This document shows, in pieces, positions 24,001 to 38,345 of a DNA stretch of 64,000 nt. The notes under the pieces are model-generated. The model was not told where the DNA came from. It saw only the letters and a list, made by a program, of their open reading frames with translations, and ran no database searches. Both the position numbers and the translations under genes were made by a program. Source of the DNA: Plenodomus lindquistii (Eukaryota; Ascomycota; Dothideomycetes; Pleosporales; Leptosphaeriaceae); the NCBI GenBank assembly GCA_025504975.1, contig JANUWI010000006.1, forward strand, positions 62,001 to 126,000, read 5' to 3'. Position 1 is the stretch's first letter; each line of letters opens with the position of its first letter.

Positions 24001-27000
24001 ATTACTTAATATATTAGAGTTAAAGAATTAATTAGCCTATATAAAAATCTTTATTATATTAGATTTATAAAGCGCGTATAACTTTATCTATATAAAAGTA
24101 AATAAAAAATAGAAAATAGTATTTAAAATATACTATAGCTACTATAAATATATAGTAATACCTTTTAATTTTACTAACGCTCTAGTAATACACTAGGCTT
24201 TTATTAATAATATTCTAAAAAAATACCTAGATATATTTATTATTATATATTTTAATGATATTTTTATATATGTTAATAATAAATAGAAATAGGTCTAGTA
24301 TATTAGATAAGTTTAAACTATATTTAGATAGTATAACTTATAACTAGAACCTATAAAATATAAGTAGTATAAAATAAAAGTAGAGTTTCTAGAATATATA
24401 GTTAGTATCTATAAAGTAAAAATAAATAAAAATAAAATAAAAGTAGTTATAGACTAGCCTATACCTAACACTATAAAAAATATCTAGTTATTTTTTAAAT
24501 ATATAAACTTTAACTAATAGTTTATTAAAAATTTCTCTAGAAAAGTAACGCCTTTTATAAAGCTAACTAAAAAGGAATAAGCTTAGAGATAGAGATAAAA
24601 TAAAAAAAACTATATTTAATAATATAAAGTAGGTATATATAGAACTACTAATATTAGTATATTTCTAAAGTAGTAAACTATTATACTTTAAAATAAACGT
24701 ATTAGACTTTATTATAGGCGTAGTAGTATTATAAAAATAAAATAGTAAATAGTATTGAATTATATACTACTCTAGAAAGTTTATAGCATCTAAAAAGAAT
24801 TATAATATATATAATATAGAACTTATAGCTATTATTAATATACTAGAGCACTAGCGTATCTATATAGAGAGCTACTTAGAATTTATAATATTTTTAAATT
24901 ATAAAAACTTTATAAATTTTACTATAATAAAGACTTTTAATAGATAATAAGTAAAATAGTTAGAAATACTAGGCTAGTATAAATTTAAAATTATATATAC
25001 TTTAGATAAAAATAATAGTAGAGCTAATACTTTTAGCTAAAAAATAGATATTATAGAATTTAAAAGAATTATTAAAAACATAATTTTTAAAGCTAATAAA
25101 AATAGATTATTAGAACCTACTAGAACGTTTAGCGTAGTATTTACTATTACATCTAAACTTATAGAGGAATTATAGAAAGTAGTTATTTAAAGCTACTATA
25201 AAAACTTTATATATAGTTATCTAGGCATTTAATATACTATAGAACTAATTTAATTAAGTTACTAGTTTAAAAATATAAAAGATAAAGTTATAGACTTTAT
25301 TAGTAAATATATAAACTATTAAAAAAATAAGTATAGTATATATACACTCTATAGAGAGATATAAGCACTAGAACTGCTTTTAATACTCTAGAAAAACATC
25401 TTTATAGACTTTATAATAAATCTACTACTATTAAAAAATCTAGTTACTAGATTTATATATAATATAATTATAGTTATACCTAATTAATTTATAGAGGTAG
25501 CTAAATATATTCTATTTAAAAAAAACTTTATTATAGTATAGCTAGCGTATATTTTTATTAATAGAACTATTAGATATTATAGTATTTTAAAGTTAATTAT
25601 TAGTAATTAAAATAAGCTATTTATATTAAACTTTAAGATATTACTTTTTGCTACTATTAGAACGTAATAGATACTATCTATAGCTTTTTATCTAGAAATA
25701 GATAGATAGATAGAGTAAATAAATTACACTATAAAAGCCTATTTATAGATATATATTAATTAGTAATAAGATAATTAAATTTTACTATTATCTATAGCTT
25801 AGATAGGATATAATAATAAAGTTTTAGAGTTTATAGAATAGACTTTATATTTTACTAACTATAGAAGACACTTAAATTTCTTTACTAGAATATTACTCTA
25901 TTAAAAGATAGAAGCAGCTATACTTATAGCTAAAAAACTAAAAAAAGTTTATAAAAATTATAAAGGCTTTTTTAGATATTTAACGTAGTAGTATTTTATA
26001 TATTAATAGAATATAAAAAATAGCACTTTAGCTAAAAAAAAGAGAGAATAGAGTATATTTTTTTCTAAAAGACTTTTATATAATATAATCTAATTATAGA
26101 TTAGACTATATCAAAATTAGACTATTTTTAACTAAAAACTAGAAAGGACTAGTTATATATACATTTAACTTTCTATTTAATACTAAAGTACACTCTAGGT
26201 TCTATATAAAGATACTAGAACTAGCTAATCTTTTAACTCTATTATAAATAACTTTCTAGTACAAATAATAGAAAGAAAATAAGTTTAAAGTAAAAATAAT
26301 AATAATATATTAAAAAAAATAAAGTAATAAAAAGTACCTAGTAAAATAATTAGAGTATAATAACTCTAAAAATATATAGAAACTAGAAATAAACTTTATA
26401 AACTGCTACTAGCTACTAGTATAGTATTACTAGAAAATAAAGCATAATAATACTCTATAATAGATTAGTCTAATAAACTAAATATTATCTATATTATAGG
26501 TAAAAAAGCTCTACTAATAGATACTATAGAATAATCCAATATTTTTGAATTTACTTTTTAACTTTCTACTTTAAGCTCTAATATAAAGCATAAAGCTTTC
26601 TACTAAACACGCTTTTTTATCTATTCTAGAATTTTCTTATTATGTAATAAGTGTAAAATAATAGTTATAAATAACTATTTATTTTTATTTACTTTCTTTT
26701 AATATTTATACTAAATTTTATTTAATAACTTCTAAAATATATTTATATACACTTTTTTTTAATAAGTGCAGTTAGCGTACTTTAACTATAAATTAGATAT
26801 AATAAAATAATTAAGTCCTTTAAAAAAGTAATATTTATAAAAAACTTTAGAAATAATTTTATAAAAAAAAATTTCTAATAAGAAGTGTAGTTAGCGTTTA
26901 TAGAAATTAGAAAATATAGTATTACTCTATAGCTTAAAAATATAGAGATATTAGTAATAACTAATATAGCGCTAATAGATTACATAGTTTAAATATAAAC

Positions 27001-27019
27001 TATCTAGAAAAGAAAAATA

Positions 27020-27490
27020 GTATTATAATCCTTTTATAATAGATAAAAACTATAAATTATAAATAGATAATATAGCCCTAGTTTAATAGGCAGCTTTATA
27101 ATCTTACGTATTATATAACTAATAGCTATAATAGCTTTTATTATAGCTAGTAATAGGCGTATATAATAGCTAATAATAAACGTATATAATAGCTAATAGT
27201 AAATATACATACTAGCTACTAATACATATAATAACTTCTATTATAGCTATTACGTAAGTATATAGAAATATTAAAATACTTTTATAGTAGATTATATTTA
27301 ACTTATATAAATAAATAAGTAATATATTTAGTTATTTTAAATATACTTATTACTTTTTTTAGAAGCGTACTTTTACTATTTTAGTAATAAACTACTTCTA
27401 TCTATATATACCGCCTATGTTTAAAAACTAACCTTTATATTCTTTTTAATACTAGCTGCTTTATATTATAGCTACTTAAAAAGATTTTTA
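27020..27490 (+). repeat. 3' LTR of Gypsy A
   Basis: Partner of the repeat at 20,548-21,018. It follows directly on a polypurine tract, as a 3' LTR should. Confidence 0.78.
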
Positions 27491-30274
27491 TAGTTAGTAA
27501 TAAAACAGTAATAGTTATTTATAAAAAAACTCTAGATATTACTAAACTAGTTTAGAACTAATATAGTTATATAATCTAGTAGAGTTAATAAAAACTAAAA
27601 AGTAATTATTTTATTAGGCTATTTTTAAATTCTTTATACTATATTTTTAGTAACTATAGATATATATATATTTACTACTTTTACCTAGAGTATATTTAAT
27701 TTAGTAGTTTAAAAAAGCTATAAGCTTAGTCTAGTTAGCTTATTATTAGTTTAGAATTTTTATATTTATAAAGTACTCTAGAAATTAATAATTAGTATAT
27801 ATTTAGACTTAGTACTAAACTAAAGTTAGTTTAGCTTTATATTTTTTTTAATGTAGTAATAATTATAAATAGTTTTTTATTATATATTTTCTAATTAAAT
27901 TTAGTCTTTATAAAAGTTCTACTATAGAGAACTACTAGGTACTATCTACTATTTAAATACTTTTAAAATATAATTCTAGCTACTACTCTATTAGAAGTAT
28001 TAGTTTTTACTTTTATATTATAATTAGAGTTAAAGTAGTATAGAATTAGAATTACTAGAAGTAAAAGCTTTAGATTTTTAAAGCTATTTTAATAAGTGTT
28101 TATCTATATAAATACTATTAATAGAATTTATAGAGCTATTACAGGCTTAGCTATTTAGAAAAATGTAAAAAAAATTATTTATAGGATTTTATAAACTCTA
28201 AATAAGATTTAATACCTATTATCGTAGTAGGTTAGACCTAGTTATAAAGTACTTCTATTTTTTCTAAATCTACTTCTATTCCTTTATTAGTTAAAATATA
28301 TTCTAGATTTTTAGTCTAAATAATATAAAATTTACTTTATTTAATAGCTATTTATAGTTCTACTTTTTATAGTCTTTTTAAAATAAATTTAACGTAGTAT
28401 TAGTAGCTTTTAATATTTTTAAAGTAAGTAAAAATATTATCTAGATAGATAATATAGATATTATATAAATAATTTATAAATATATCATTTATATATCTTT
28501 AATAAGTAGAAAGGCTATTATAAAGGCTAAAAAGGAGTACTTTATACTTATATAATCTATAGTAGGTATAGAAAGTAGTATACTTTTTAAACTCTAGATT
28601 TATATACATTTATTAAAAACTACTTAAATATTAAACTTAATAGATATTATAGCTTTACTTAGGTAGATTAGTAAGTTATCTATTTTTAAAATTAAATAGG
28701 TATTATTTTAGATAAACTAGTTAAATTTATAATAGTTTATATAGATATAAAGTAATTTATTAGACTTATAGATATAAAAATAGAAAAATTTAAAAGGCTA
28801 TAACTAGTCTTTAAAAATCTTTTTTATAAGTTTTTCTAGATATATTTTTTAATAGCTACTAAATCTTTAGTATTTTACTTATATAAAGAACTAAAATTAT
28901 TAAATAAAAATTTATTTAGAATAATTTAATAATAATATAGGTAGCGCTTTAGTAGTTTTATTATAGCTAGTAACCTAAATATATTTTTATACTACTAGTA
29001 GTAGAAAAAACGTTAGTTTTTAATTAGATAGTTATTTTTTTAGACATTCTTTGTATTATAATTTATAAAGATCTAGTTATTTTTATATAGGCTAGAAGTA
29101 GAAAACCTATTTTATTTATCTTAAAATAGAAGGTATTAGTAGAAATAATAGTAACTTAAAAAATAGAAAAGGTTTTAGAAAACTTTTAAAGTATATCTAG
29201 TTTTTACTTTTCTAGAGAGGTATTCTAATATTATAGTGCTTTAAAAATTCTATAAATATAGTTAATTAAAAGGTAAAAACTACTAGTTTTTTACTATAAC
29301 TTTTTTTTCTACAGAATATTCTATCTTTTAATATTAAAACTACTGTGCTTTTTTAGTATTCTTTAGTAGAGTTATATAATAATTAGAAAAGTAAGATATA
29401 AATTTTAGAGTAAATAGTAGACTACTATAACTAGAACCTATTTATATTAAGTAGAATTTGAAACTATTTAACCATTATATTTTAATAATTATATTATAAG
29501 CTTCTAGATGTAATATAATAAATAGATAGTTTAGAATTTTATATCTATATATAATTATATAGAACTAGATATATTCTATAACTAGAAAAAAGGTTTACTT
29601 TTTAAACCCTTTAACTATTACTAGATAGAGTAGTTATTAGACTTTTGTTTAAAATAAAAAAAATAAAATAAAAAAATATAAAAATTTAAAAAGAGATATT
29701 TTTAGAATTTTATATTAATAAATAATGGTAGTTTTATACCTACTTCTAGGTTATATAGAATAGTAGAAATAAAAAATAGAAACTTTAGAAAAGTTCTAAA
29801 AAATTTAAATTTAATAGGTTATACTTTTAATTTAATTCTAAATAGTATAATACTTTTAACACTATTTATTTTCTATATAATCTTTTTAAGGTTTAGTACT
29901 TTAATAGCGTTATAATATTATTTAAAGTAATTTTTAGTAATAATTTCTTTTATATATAGTAATAGATATTTATTAGTATAGTGCTCTAGTTTACTATAGT
30001 TATAGTAGTTATCTAGTACTTTTTTAGAAGCTAAAGTAGCTAATACTTACTATAGAAGTACTATTATAGATTATAAAAAAGTTTAAAAGCTAAGTAAAAT
30101 ATAGTTTTTTCTAGTTTGTCTTTTTAAAAGGTATCTAAATTAGATTATAATATAGTTCTAGCTTAAAATTTAAAAATACTATTAGTAAAAAAGTTTTAGT
30201 AATAGTTCTATTTAGATAGGTTTTTTTTCTATATAAAAGCTATAAAGTGCTTTATTATATTTAGAAAAAAGTTA

Positions 30275-32119
30275 ACGTATTCTACTAGCGAGCCGGTTAA
30301 CCTAGCAAGCTAGTTAAAATAGCTTAGCATTATAAACACTATATCTTTAATTATTATTATTATTACTATTAACGTTAGACTCTAATACTACAGAGCTCGC
30401 ATTAAATTTAGAAGTACTTTCTAAACCTTTCTAGCACGTATAAGTGTTATGCCTAGTCTTTTTATAATTACTATAGCGTTAGACACCTAGTTAAGTAGGT
30501 GTTTAACTACTACTACTACGCGCATGTTTTAATAGAGTAGGCGCTATAGTTAAAGCTATAGCAGCCTATAACCTAGTACTATATTTAAAAGTACTTTTTT
30601 ACTAGATTTTCTTTCTTTTACGCTTTTTTTTTATTATCTCTACTAATTACTTTTTAAACTTATAGTTATAGGCTTAAAAAAAAGTATTTTAGTATAGTAT
30701 TAGTTTAGCCTTTTTTTATAAACTATAAAAAGCTAGTTTATATAGTTATAGGTAACTAAGTAAAAAACTTACGTACAAGCTTTAACTAAAATCTAAATTT
30801 ATAAATATTACTTAGAGTTTTTAATTGCTATAGGTTTACTAGAAAGGAGGGTTAAAGTAAAGTATATAACTATATTTTAAAGTAATCTAATACTACCTAC
30901 GCGTTAGTAGAGACTAGCTCTAATACTTTAAAAGCTTTTTAATAGTTATTAACTATAAACACATTAAAAAACGTGTTTTTAAAGGCTAGAAAGAAGCCTT
31001 TTTTATTAATATAGAAAACGCGTTAGCGTGCTAAGTTTTACACGCGCTAGAAATACTTACGCTTTAATAGTAAGAAATATACTATATTAAGTAGCTAGAG
31101 GATATAGAATAAATAAAAAGGTATATAAAGTATTAGAATTTTATTTTTTACATAGTAGTTTTTAAACTTTTAGTTAAAGTAGCTTTTATAGCTATCTAAA
31201 ATTAGTAACTAGTATATCTCTACTTTTTACGCCTTTATATACACGTTAAAGTGCTTTAACTACTCTAGTCTAAACGCGTTATTTATCTAGCTATTTTTAA
31301 AAACTAAAAATTTCTAGTTATAAAAAATACTAGCTTTTTTATACTACGCAGAGATATATACACGTTTTTTATAAATAATAAAAAATAAAGTTATATTCTC
31401 TAAAGTGTATATACTCTAGATAATAGTAACCTACTTATAATTACCTAGCTAGATAAAGTCTAGCTAATTACGTTTTTTAAAGCCTGTAATAACTTTTATA
31501 GACTTAATTACACCTATTTAGAAGCTAGTTTTATTAAAGTTATAGATATTATTATTCTAGATACTATACTTAGCTTTTATTTTATCTATAAACTTAAACT
31601 ACGTGCTAATAATCTCTAGATTCTTCTACTTTATTCTTTATCTATTTTTTATTTAATTAAAAGCTATTTTAAGTTTACTAGAGCGCGTTATAAAGCGCTT
31701 AGCCTAGTACTTACCTACTAGTATTCTGTTATATACCCCTAGTATTTTATTAGCTATATTTTCTACTTTATACAGCTAGAGGGCAAACTTTTATAAATTA
31801 AAGTTAAGAATATATTAGATAATTATCTACTTTTTAGTAGTAGTAAGTTTCTAGCAGTTAGGTTAAGTTTAGAAATATAAAGTAATTCTATTAATCTATT
31901 TAGAGAGCCTGCGTTAATTAACACTAAAAGCTGTAGCTATAGCTTAATAGCTTTTAAATTAGCTAGCTTTATAGGCTTAGATAGCAAGCTATATTCTCTT
32001 TTTATTCTATATTAGCAGCTCGCGACGTTGTTAGTCTATAGTAGGGCAATAGGATAAGTACAAGTCTTAGCAGATTTTAACCAGCTCGCTAGGTTAACTA
32101 GCTCGCTAGTAAAATACGT
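30275..32119 (-). mobile_element. Fot1/pogo element, 1845 bp (Pixie-like by length), RIP-mutated, inserted in B1
   Basis: Ends ACGTATTCTA...ACGT flanked by TA duplications (30,273-30,274 and 32,120-32,121), with inverted repeats of about 57 bp. Inside each end, after an 8-bp terminus, lie two tandem 17-bp units (TACTAGCGAGCCGGTTA then ACCTAGCAAGCTAGTTA on the left). Minus-strand translation gives a broken pogo transposase, for example KAKYSI then NIYNFNKTSF for the NFDETGF catalytic region. Copy B2 shows the empty site near 46,830. It is less AT-rich than its surroundings and so probably younger. I recall 1845 bp as the length of Pixie of P. nodorum; not verified. Confidence 0.85.
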
Positions 32120-33299
32120 TATTCTAAGTATACTTAAAACTTTAACTAGAAATATATAGACTATAAGTTATTTTAACTTATATATAGTAGATTTATTCTA
32201 AATATAATATACATTTTTTTATAGTATAGCTTAAAGAATATATTTTAGAAGTAAAAAAAAAATTATTTTTATCTATATATAGCTAGTTAAAGGTATTATA
32301 TACTTTACCCTATTTATAATCTATTATAAAGTATCTATTAAGCGTAGCTATTATTAATTTTATAAAAAATAGTAGTTAGCTTTATTATTAGATAGATATT
32401 AGAGTTTAAAGTACTTTTTAGCTAGACTAAAAGTACTACTCTAGAGTAGTATTATATAAATACACTTTAAATAGTAATAGTTACTATAAATTTTAAATTA
32501 GTCTAGTATAAAAGCCTTTTATTATCTATAGATTAAGTCTTTTCTATTTAAAAATTTAAAAATAGAAAAAGTTCGCTCTACTAGACGTAGCTTTTTAAAA
32601 ATATAAAAAAAAAAGCTGTTAAAAGTAATCTAGTTAACTAGTAATATTAATAAATCTAAAAGTTTCTAGTAAAAAATAAAAGTAGGTCTAAAAGTAGTAT
32701 TAGCTAAAAAAAAAATTTTTTAACTAGTTTTATTTTAGCTTATAGAGTTTCTAATTTAGTATATAGCTAGGCTATTAGCTCTATAGTACTATTAAAAGTT
32801 ATAGTTAGTAGATATTTTATTTCTACTAAAATAAGTTTAGCTTCTATTTAACTCTAGTTACTCTCTAATTAGCTAGTATTAGTTATTTTCTATATTTTAG
32901 ATATTTAATAAGTTTATAGGCCTTCTATAAAAGCTAGTTAATTTATTTTATTTTTAAAAAAAATAGAATTTATTTTCTATTAATAAAAATAGGTATTAGC
33001 TTTACCTTTAATTCTACTAGATTATTATTAGTTTCTAAATCTCTACTTTAGTACTATTTAATATAACTTTTCTAAAAGTAATTTAAACTAGTAATACTAT
33101 AGAAATTTAAACCTATAGGCTTTAGATAACTAAAGATCTCTAGAATCTAGTTTTAGAATAATTAATAGATTTATTAGTATTAATTAAAGCTAGAACCTAG
33201 AAAGTTTTAAAGGCTAGATAACTAAAGTATTTAAATAATTCTTTTAAATATAATAGTAGTATTATATAGGCTATTACTAGTAAAAATATAATTTTTTTA

Positions 33300-33717
33300 T
33301 ACTATAATAGTATAAAATTATAAAGTACTAAAAAGCTTCTAAATTAGTTTAAAGGTATATAAAAGTACGCGTATATTAAAAAACTAAAAAAATTATATTT
33401 TTATAACCTTTATATACAAGAATAAAAAACCTATACTTTTATAGTTCTATTAAAAAGGTAAGCTATATAGAGTAGAACTTAGTAGTAGTTCTAGGCTTTT
33501 ATAGAGTTTTTTTTTATTCTCTACTATATTAGCACGTAGGTAATAGTAAAGTAGAAATTTCTATAGAATTTAAACATAGTATAGTATAGAGGGGTTTAGA
33601 TAGAAGTTAGTATAGTTTTCTATTTTTAATAAGCTTATATAGAGAAAAATAGAGGTAGCTTTTAAAAGGGCTTCTATTACTAGAAGTTATTATTATAATT
33701 AAATATAGCTTTATTAT
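33300..33717 (-). repeat. LTR of Gypsy B1 (5' side), copy R2
   Basis: Direct repeat of R1 and R3, with the shared landmark attagcacgtaggtaatag near 33,527. It ends abruptly against Fot1/pogo-derived sequence. Confidence 0.78.
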
Positions 33718-34130
33718 AATACTTTCTATTACTATTTAATATAGATTATTTTATACTTTTAAAAAAAGTACATAGCTATAAAGCTATAGGCCTAATATAT
33801 AGTTATATTAAATATATTACTAAAATAAAATACTTATTATATTCTTTTAATATTTATAATACTACTATTACTTAAAGTATAGGCCTAGTTTTCCTTAATC
33901 TAGAGGCTATAATATCTAGCTTTTATATTAAACTATATATACTATTACTTTTTACTATTAATAATAAGCTCTAGCACTTTTAAACTCGAAGTTATACTCT
34001 ATAATTTAGATTATAATTAAAGCTTTACAAAAAAATTTAAAGCTATATAGATAGCTTACTAATCACTATAGTAAATACGCTTATAAAATCTACTAAAAAA
34101 GCTAAAATAATAGTATATTTAATAGTATTA
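33718..34130 (+). mobile_element. Fot1/pogo fragment, heavily RIP-mutated
   Basis: Aligns with the second half of the element at 34,131-36,014 (compare 33,735-34,110 with about 35,170-35,600). It is truncated and lacks an end of its own on the left. The neighbouring element probably inserted in it. Confidence 0.6.
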
Positions 34131-36014
34131 ATATACTTTATATTTAAGTAGTCTATATAGTTAAGTAGTCTACTCTACTAAAACTCTACTACAACTATAT
34201 ATACTAACGTAATATTCTACTAATAATAGTAGATAAAATCTTTTAATAAAGCTTATATATAGCTTATAATATAGACTTTAAAATATAATTTAAATCTATT
34301 TTTATAACGCGCTATAGCTATCTATAATGTTTTCTATACTACTTTATATTAAAAACGCGCTAATTAACCTCTACAGAGTAATTGTATACCTAATTTAAAA
34401 AAACTAAATAAAAATAAAAAAAAGTATTTATTTAGTATATATTTAAGCTATATATACAAAAATTTCTTTTAAAGCTTATAGCTATAGTAAATATAGCTAA
34501 TTTATTACGTAATAAGTATAATTTAGACTATATTAGTATAAACTAGGCTAGTACGTTTATAAAATACTACTTTAAATTTAAAGTAAAGTTTAATTATAAA
34601 TATAAGTATAAAAAAGCTTTTTATAAAAACTCTAGAGTTGTTTAAGCCTAGCTCTAGTTAGTAGCTAATATAAAGGAAAAATATAGTATTTAGAAAAAAA
34701 ATATATATAGCTTTAATAAAATTAGCTTTATAATAGGCTAGATATTAGTAGAAATTGTTATTATAGCTTTAGAGTATTAGAAATAACTAAAATTAGTCTA
34801 GTAAAGTAACTAGAAGTAAATAATAGTTATATAAAGTATTAACGTAATAGAATAAGCTATTTTACTTTTTATTATTTTTAAAAGCTACTACTACTTTTTA
34901 TCATTTTAAAAAGCTACTACTACTTTTTAGCTTAGTATAAAAAAAATAGCTTACCTAAAAATTAGATTATTATAGTCTTTAAAAATAGCTAAATAACTAA
35001 TAAACTTAGTTTTAAATAGTTAAAATATTTTAATAAATATATAAAAAAATATACTATTAGTATAGTTTATTTACTAATAATAAATAGCTATTAAAGCTAT
35101 AACTAATTTAAATTCTAGTAATACTACTAGAAAAATAAAATTATTACTAGATATATACTTTTTTACTTATTATACTTTCTATAGCTATTTAATATAAATT
35201 ATTTTATACTTTTAAAGTAGGTATATAGCTACTAAGCTAAAAAACTTATATATAATTATATTAGATATATTATAAAGTTTAAATTTGTTTATACTTTATA
35301 CACGCCTATAAAGCTATAATTATATCTAATAATATTTAGAAAATATTTTAAAGCGCTAGACGAGTTTTTTATAAACTATTATTAGTTATATTATACTTTA
35401 AAGTCTAGTTATATACTCTAATACTACCTTTTTTTAATAATAAACTCTAGTAGTTATAAACTCTAAATAATACTTTTGAATTTAAATTTTAATTAATATT
35501 TATAAAATAAAAATTTAAAAGTATATAAATAGTTTACTAATTTCTATAGTTAAAGTTTTTAAAAAGGTATTAAAAAAAGCTATAATTATAGTATATAAAC
35601 TAGTATTAGTATAAAAAAAATTACTAAATTATAAACTACTAATAAAGCTTTTATATATTATAAATTATAGAAAAAAAAATAGATTTAGTAGAAAGTAACT
35701 TTATAGTTAAAAAAGGCCTATATTTAACTACTTTAAAAAAGTTTAGAGCGCGTAATAATAATAAAAAAGTAAGAAAAAAATCAGCTAGTAAAGGCTATAA
35801 ATAGGTATAATACTATATAAAGTACTATAAAATAAATTATAACTTCTAAATTTACTAAAATAAAGTAGAAGTAGTTATAAAATAGTATTTTAATTTATTC
35901 TATACTATACAGCGCTATATTATACTACTATAAACTAGAATAAAATATAGTTTTAGTAAAGTTTTAGTAGAGTAAACTACTTAACTATATAGACTATTTA
36001 CCTATAAAGTATAT
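34131..36014 (+). mobile_element. Fot1/pogo element, about 1.88 kb, heavily RIP-mutated
   Basis: Termini of the ACGTACTT type, now atatactt, flanked by TA. Each end has two tandem 17-bp units (TATATTTAAGTAGTCTA, TATAGTTAAGTAGTCTA on the left). The interior aligns with the element at 50,491-52,353 in the same orientation, but with many more C-to-T and G-to-A changes, so it is older or more often mutated. End positions are good to a few bases. Confidence 0.78.
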
Positions 36015-36488
36015 TAATATAAAAATACAATTTTAAACTTAAAATAATTAATAAAGCTACTATTTAATATAAAATTTTTAAAATAAAGTAGATATAGACA
36101 ATAAATAGTTTTACTATTAAAAAAGGCTTATATTAAATTACTTTTAAAAGGTTTATAGCGCGTAATAATAGAAAAAAAGTAGTAAAAAAAGTATATACTA
36201 AAAATAGTAAATTAATATAATATTACTATATATACTATAGTAAAGCTAGGTATAATATATATATATATAAATAAAAAGTAAATAGTGTTTATAAATAGAT
36301 TAGTTTACTATTATTTTTATATACTATTATTATTTATTATATACTACTATTAGAATAGTAGATTTTAGTAGAGTTTTTATATTATAAAAACTTATCTAGG
36401 GAGAAAACTTATCTAGGTAGAAAACTTATCTATATAGTATATTAGAACTTTATAGCTAAGTATAGAGGCCTACTACTAAAAATAACTA
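36015..36488. mobile_element. Patchwork of RIP fossils, including a 3' end of the intact element's family
   Basis: About 36,275-36,375 matches the 3' end of the intact transposon (its bases about 56,580-56,690) with only RIP-type differences over much of its length. The rest repeats neighbouring Fot1/pogo sequence. No gene. Confidence 0.6.
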
Positions 36489-38345
36489 ACATATTTTATA
36501 GGTAAATAGACTATATAACTAAATAGACTATTTATACTAAAACCTTACTAAAACTATATTTTATTCTAGTTTAAAGTAGTATAATATAGCGCTGTATAGT
36601 ATAGAATAAATTAAAATACTATTTTATAACTACTTCTACTTTATTTTTGTAAATTTAGAAGTTATATTTTATTTTATAGTACTTTATATAGTATTATACC
36701 TATTTATAGCCTTTACTAGCTAACTTTTTTCTTACTTTTTTATTATTATTACGCGCTCTAAACTTTTTTAAAGTAGTTAAATATAGGCCTTTTTTAACTA
36801 TAAAGTTACTTTCTACTAAATCTATTTTTTTTTCTATAATTTATAATATATAAAAGCTTTATTAGTAGTTTATAATTTAGTAATTTTTTTTATACTAATA
36901 CTAGCTTATATATAATAATTATAGCTCTTTTTAATACTTTTTTAAAAACTCTAACTATAAAAGTTTGTAAATTATTTATATACCTCTAAATTTTTATTTT
37001 TATAAATATTAATTAGAACTTTAGTTTAAAAATATTATTTAGAGTTTATAACTACTAAAGCTTATTATTAATAAAAAGTAGTAATAGAGTATATATCTAG
37101 ACTTTAAAGCCTAATATAACTACCTCTAGTTTATATAAAACTAGTCTAGTGTTTTAAAGTTTTTTTAGATATTACTAGAAGTTATTATAACTTTATAAAC
37201 GCGTATAAAGTAAAGTAGAAATTTAAACTTTATAATATATATAATCTAGTTATATATATATATATTAGCTTAGTAGCTATATATCTATTTTAAAAATATA
37301 AAATAACTTATATTAAATAGCTATAGAAAGTATAATAGTTAAAAAGTATATATATAGTAATAGTTTTTTTATTTTTATAGTATTACTAGAATTTTAATAA
37401 ATTATAGTTTTTATAGCTATTAATAATTAGTAACTAGTACTTTTTAATAGTACGCGTTTTAGTATAGGTATTAAAATAGTTTAACTACTAAAATCTAAAT
37501 GTATTAGTTATTTAGCTATTTTTAGAGACTATAATAATCTAATTTTTAAGTAAACTAATTTTTTTATACTAAGCTAAAAAGTAGTAGCAGCTTTTAAAAA
37601 TAATAAAAGGTAAAATAGCCTTTTCTATTATATTAATATTTTATATAACTATTATCTACTTCTAGTTACTTTACTAGACTAATTTTAGTTATCTCTAATA
37701 CTTTAAAGCTATAATAACTACGCCTATTAATATCTAGCCTATTATAAAGCTTACTTTATTAAAGTTATATATATTTTTATTTTAGATACTATACTTTTTT
37801 TTTATATTAGGTACTAACTAGAACTAGGTTTAGATAATTTTAGAGTTTTTATAAAAAGCTTTTTTATAGTTATACTTATAATTAAACTTTACTTTAAATT
37901 TAAAGTAGCCCTTTATAAATATACTAAGCTAGTTTATACTAATATAGTCTAGATTGTATTTATTATATTAAAAGTTAGCTATATCTACTATAGCTATAAA
38001 CTTTAAAAAAAAATTTTATAAAAATAGTTTAAGTATATACTAAATAACTACCTTTGTTTTATTTTTATTTAATTTTTTTAAATTAGGTATATAATCTATT
38101 TATAAAAGTTACTTAGCGTATTATATACGTACTATAGTCTAAAAGACTCTAGAAATAGTTATAGCGCGTTATAAAAAAAGTATTATATTTTATTTAAAAG
38201 CTATAACTATAGTTTATATCTAATATTTATTAAAAAGTTCTATTTATTATAGTTATAAAAGCATTATATAGATATATAAAGTTTAGTAGAGTTTTAGTAT
38301 AAATAGTCTATAGAGTTATATAGTCTACTTACCTATAAAGTATAT
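36489..38345 (-). mobile_element. Fot1/pogo element, about 1.86 kb, inverted, heavily RIP-mutated
   Basis: Sequence from about 36,500 is the reverse complement of the 3' part of the element at 34,131-36,014, so this copy lies in the opposite direction. Left end acatatttTATAGGTAAATAGACTA followed by TATAACTAAATAGACTA, again two 17-bp units. The right end mirrors it. TA duplications flank it. Its right-hand 900 bp also matches the fossil that surrounds the intact element at 54,870-56,731. Confidence 0.75.

Larger units (their letters stand above)
20548..27490 (+). mobile_element. Ty3/Gypsy family A (RIP fossil, about 6.9 kb), inserted in B1
   Basis: Two direct LTRs of about 470 bp flank it. 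The undisturbed sequence of copy B2 near 42,195-42,215 shows that B1 was contiguous before insertion; the repeated flank looks like a short mutated target duplication. A purine tract (agaaaagaaaaatag, 27,006-27,020) lies just before the right LTR. Plus-strand fossils in order are: a gag zinc knuckle at 21,859-21,900 (C, Y, Y, Y in the four ligand positions), reverse transcriptase at about 23,940-24,420 with YFND at 24,248-24,259 for YLDD, RNase H at about 24,700-24,880 (YYSRKFIASKKNYNIYNIEL), and integrase at about 25,440-25,760. Gene order RT-RH-IN is that of Gypsy. It is younger than B1 because it interrupts it. Confidence 0.85.
17440..33717 (-). mobile_element. Ty3/Gypsy family B, copy B1 (RIP fossil, interrupted by two later insertions)
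   Basis: Ends are copies of the same LTR-like repeat of about 410 bp, near 17,440-17,850 and 33,300-33,717. Removing the inserted Gypsy A (20,548-27,490) and Fot1/pogo element (30,275-32,119) leaves about 7.5 kb, matching copy B2. Coding signs are on the minus strand. A gag zinc knuckle at 29,966-30,013 reads Y-x2-Y-x4-H-x4-Y where C-x2-C-x4-H-x4-C is expected. The reverse-transcriptase core near 28,436-28,447 reads YLDN instead of YLDD. The Gypsy motif after it (LEYILTNKGIEVDLEKIE) is at about 28,230-28,310. So the gag side is at the right. End coordinates are accurate to perhaps 30 bp. No function remains. Confidence 0.82.
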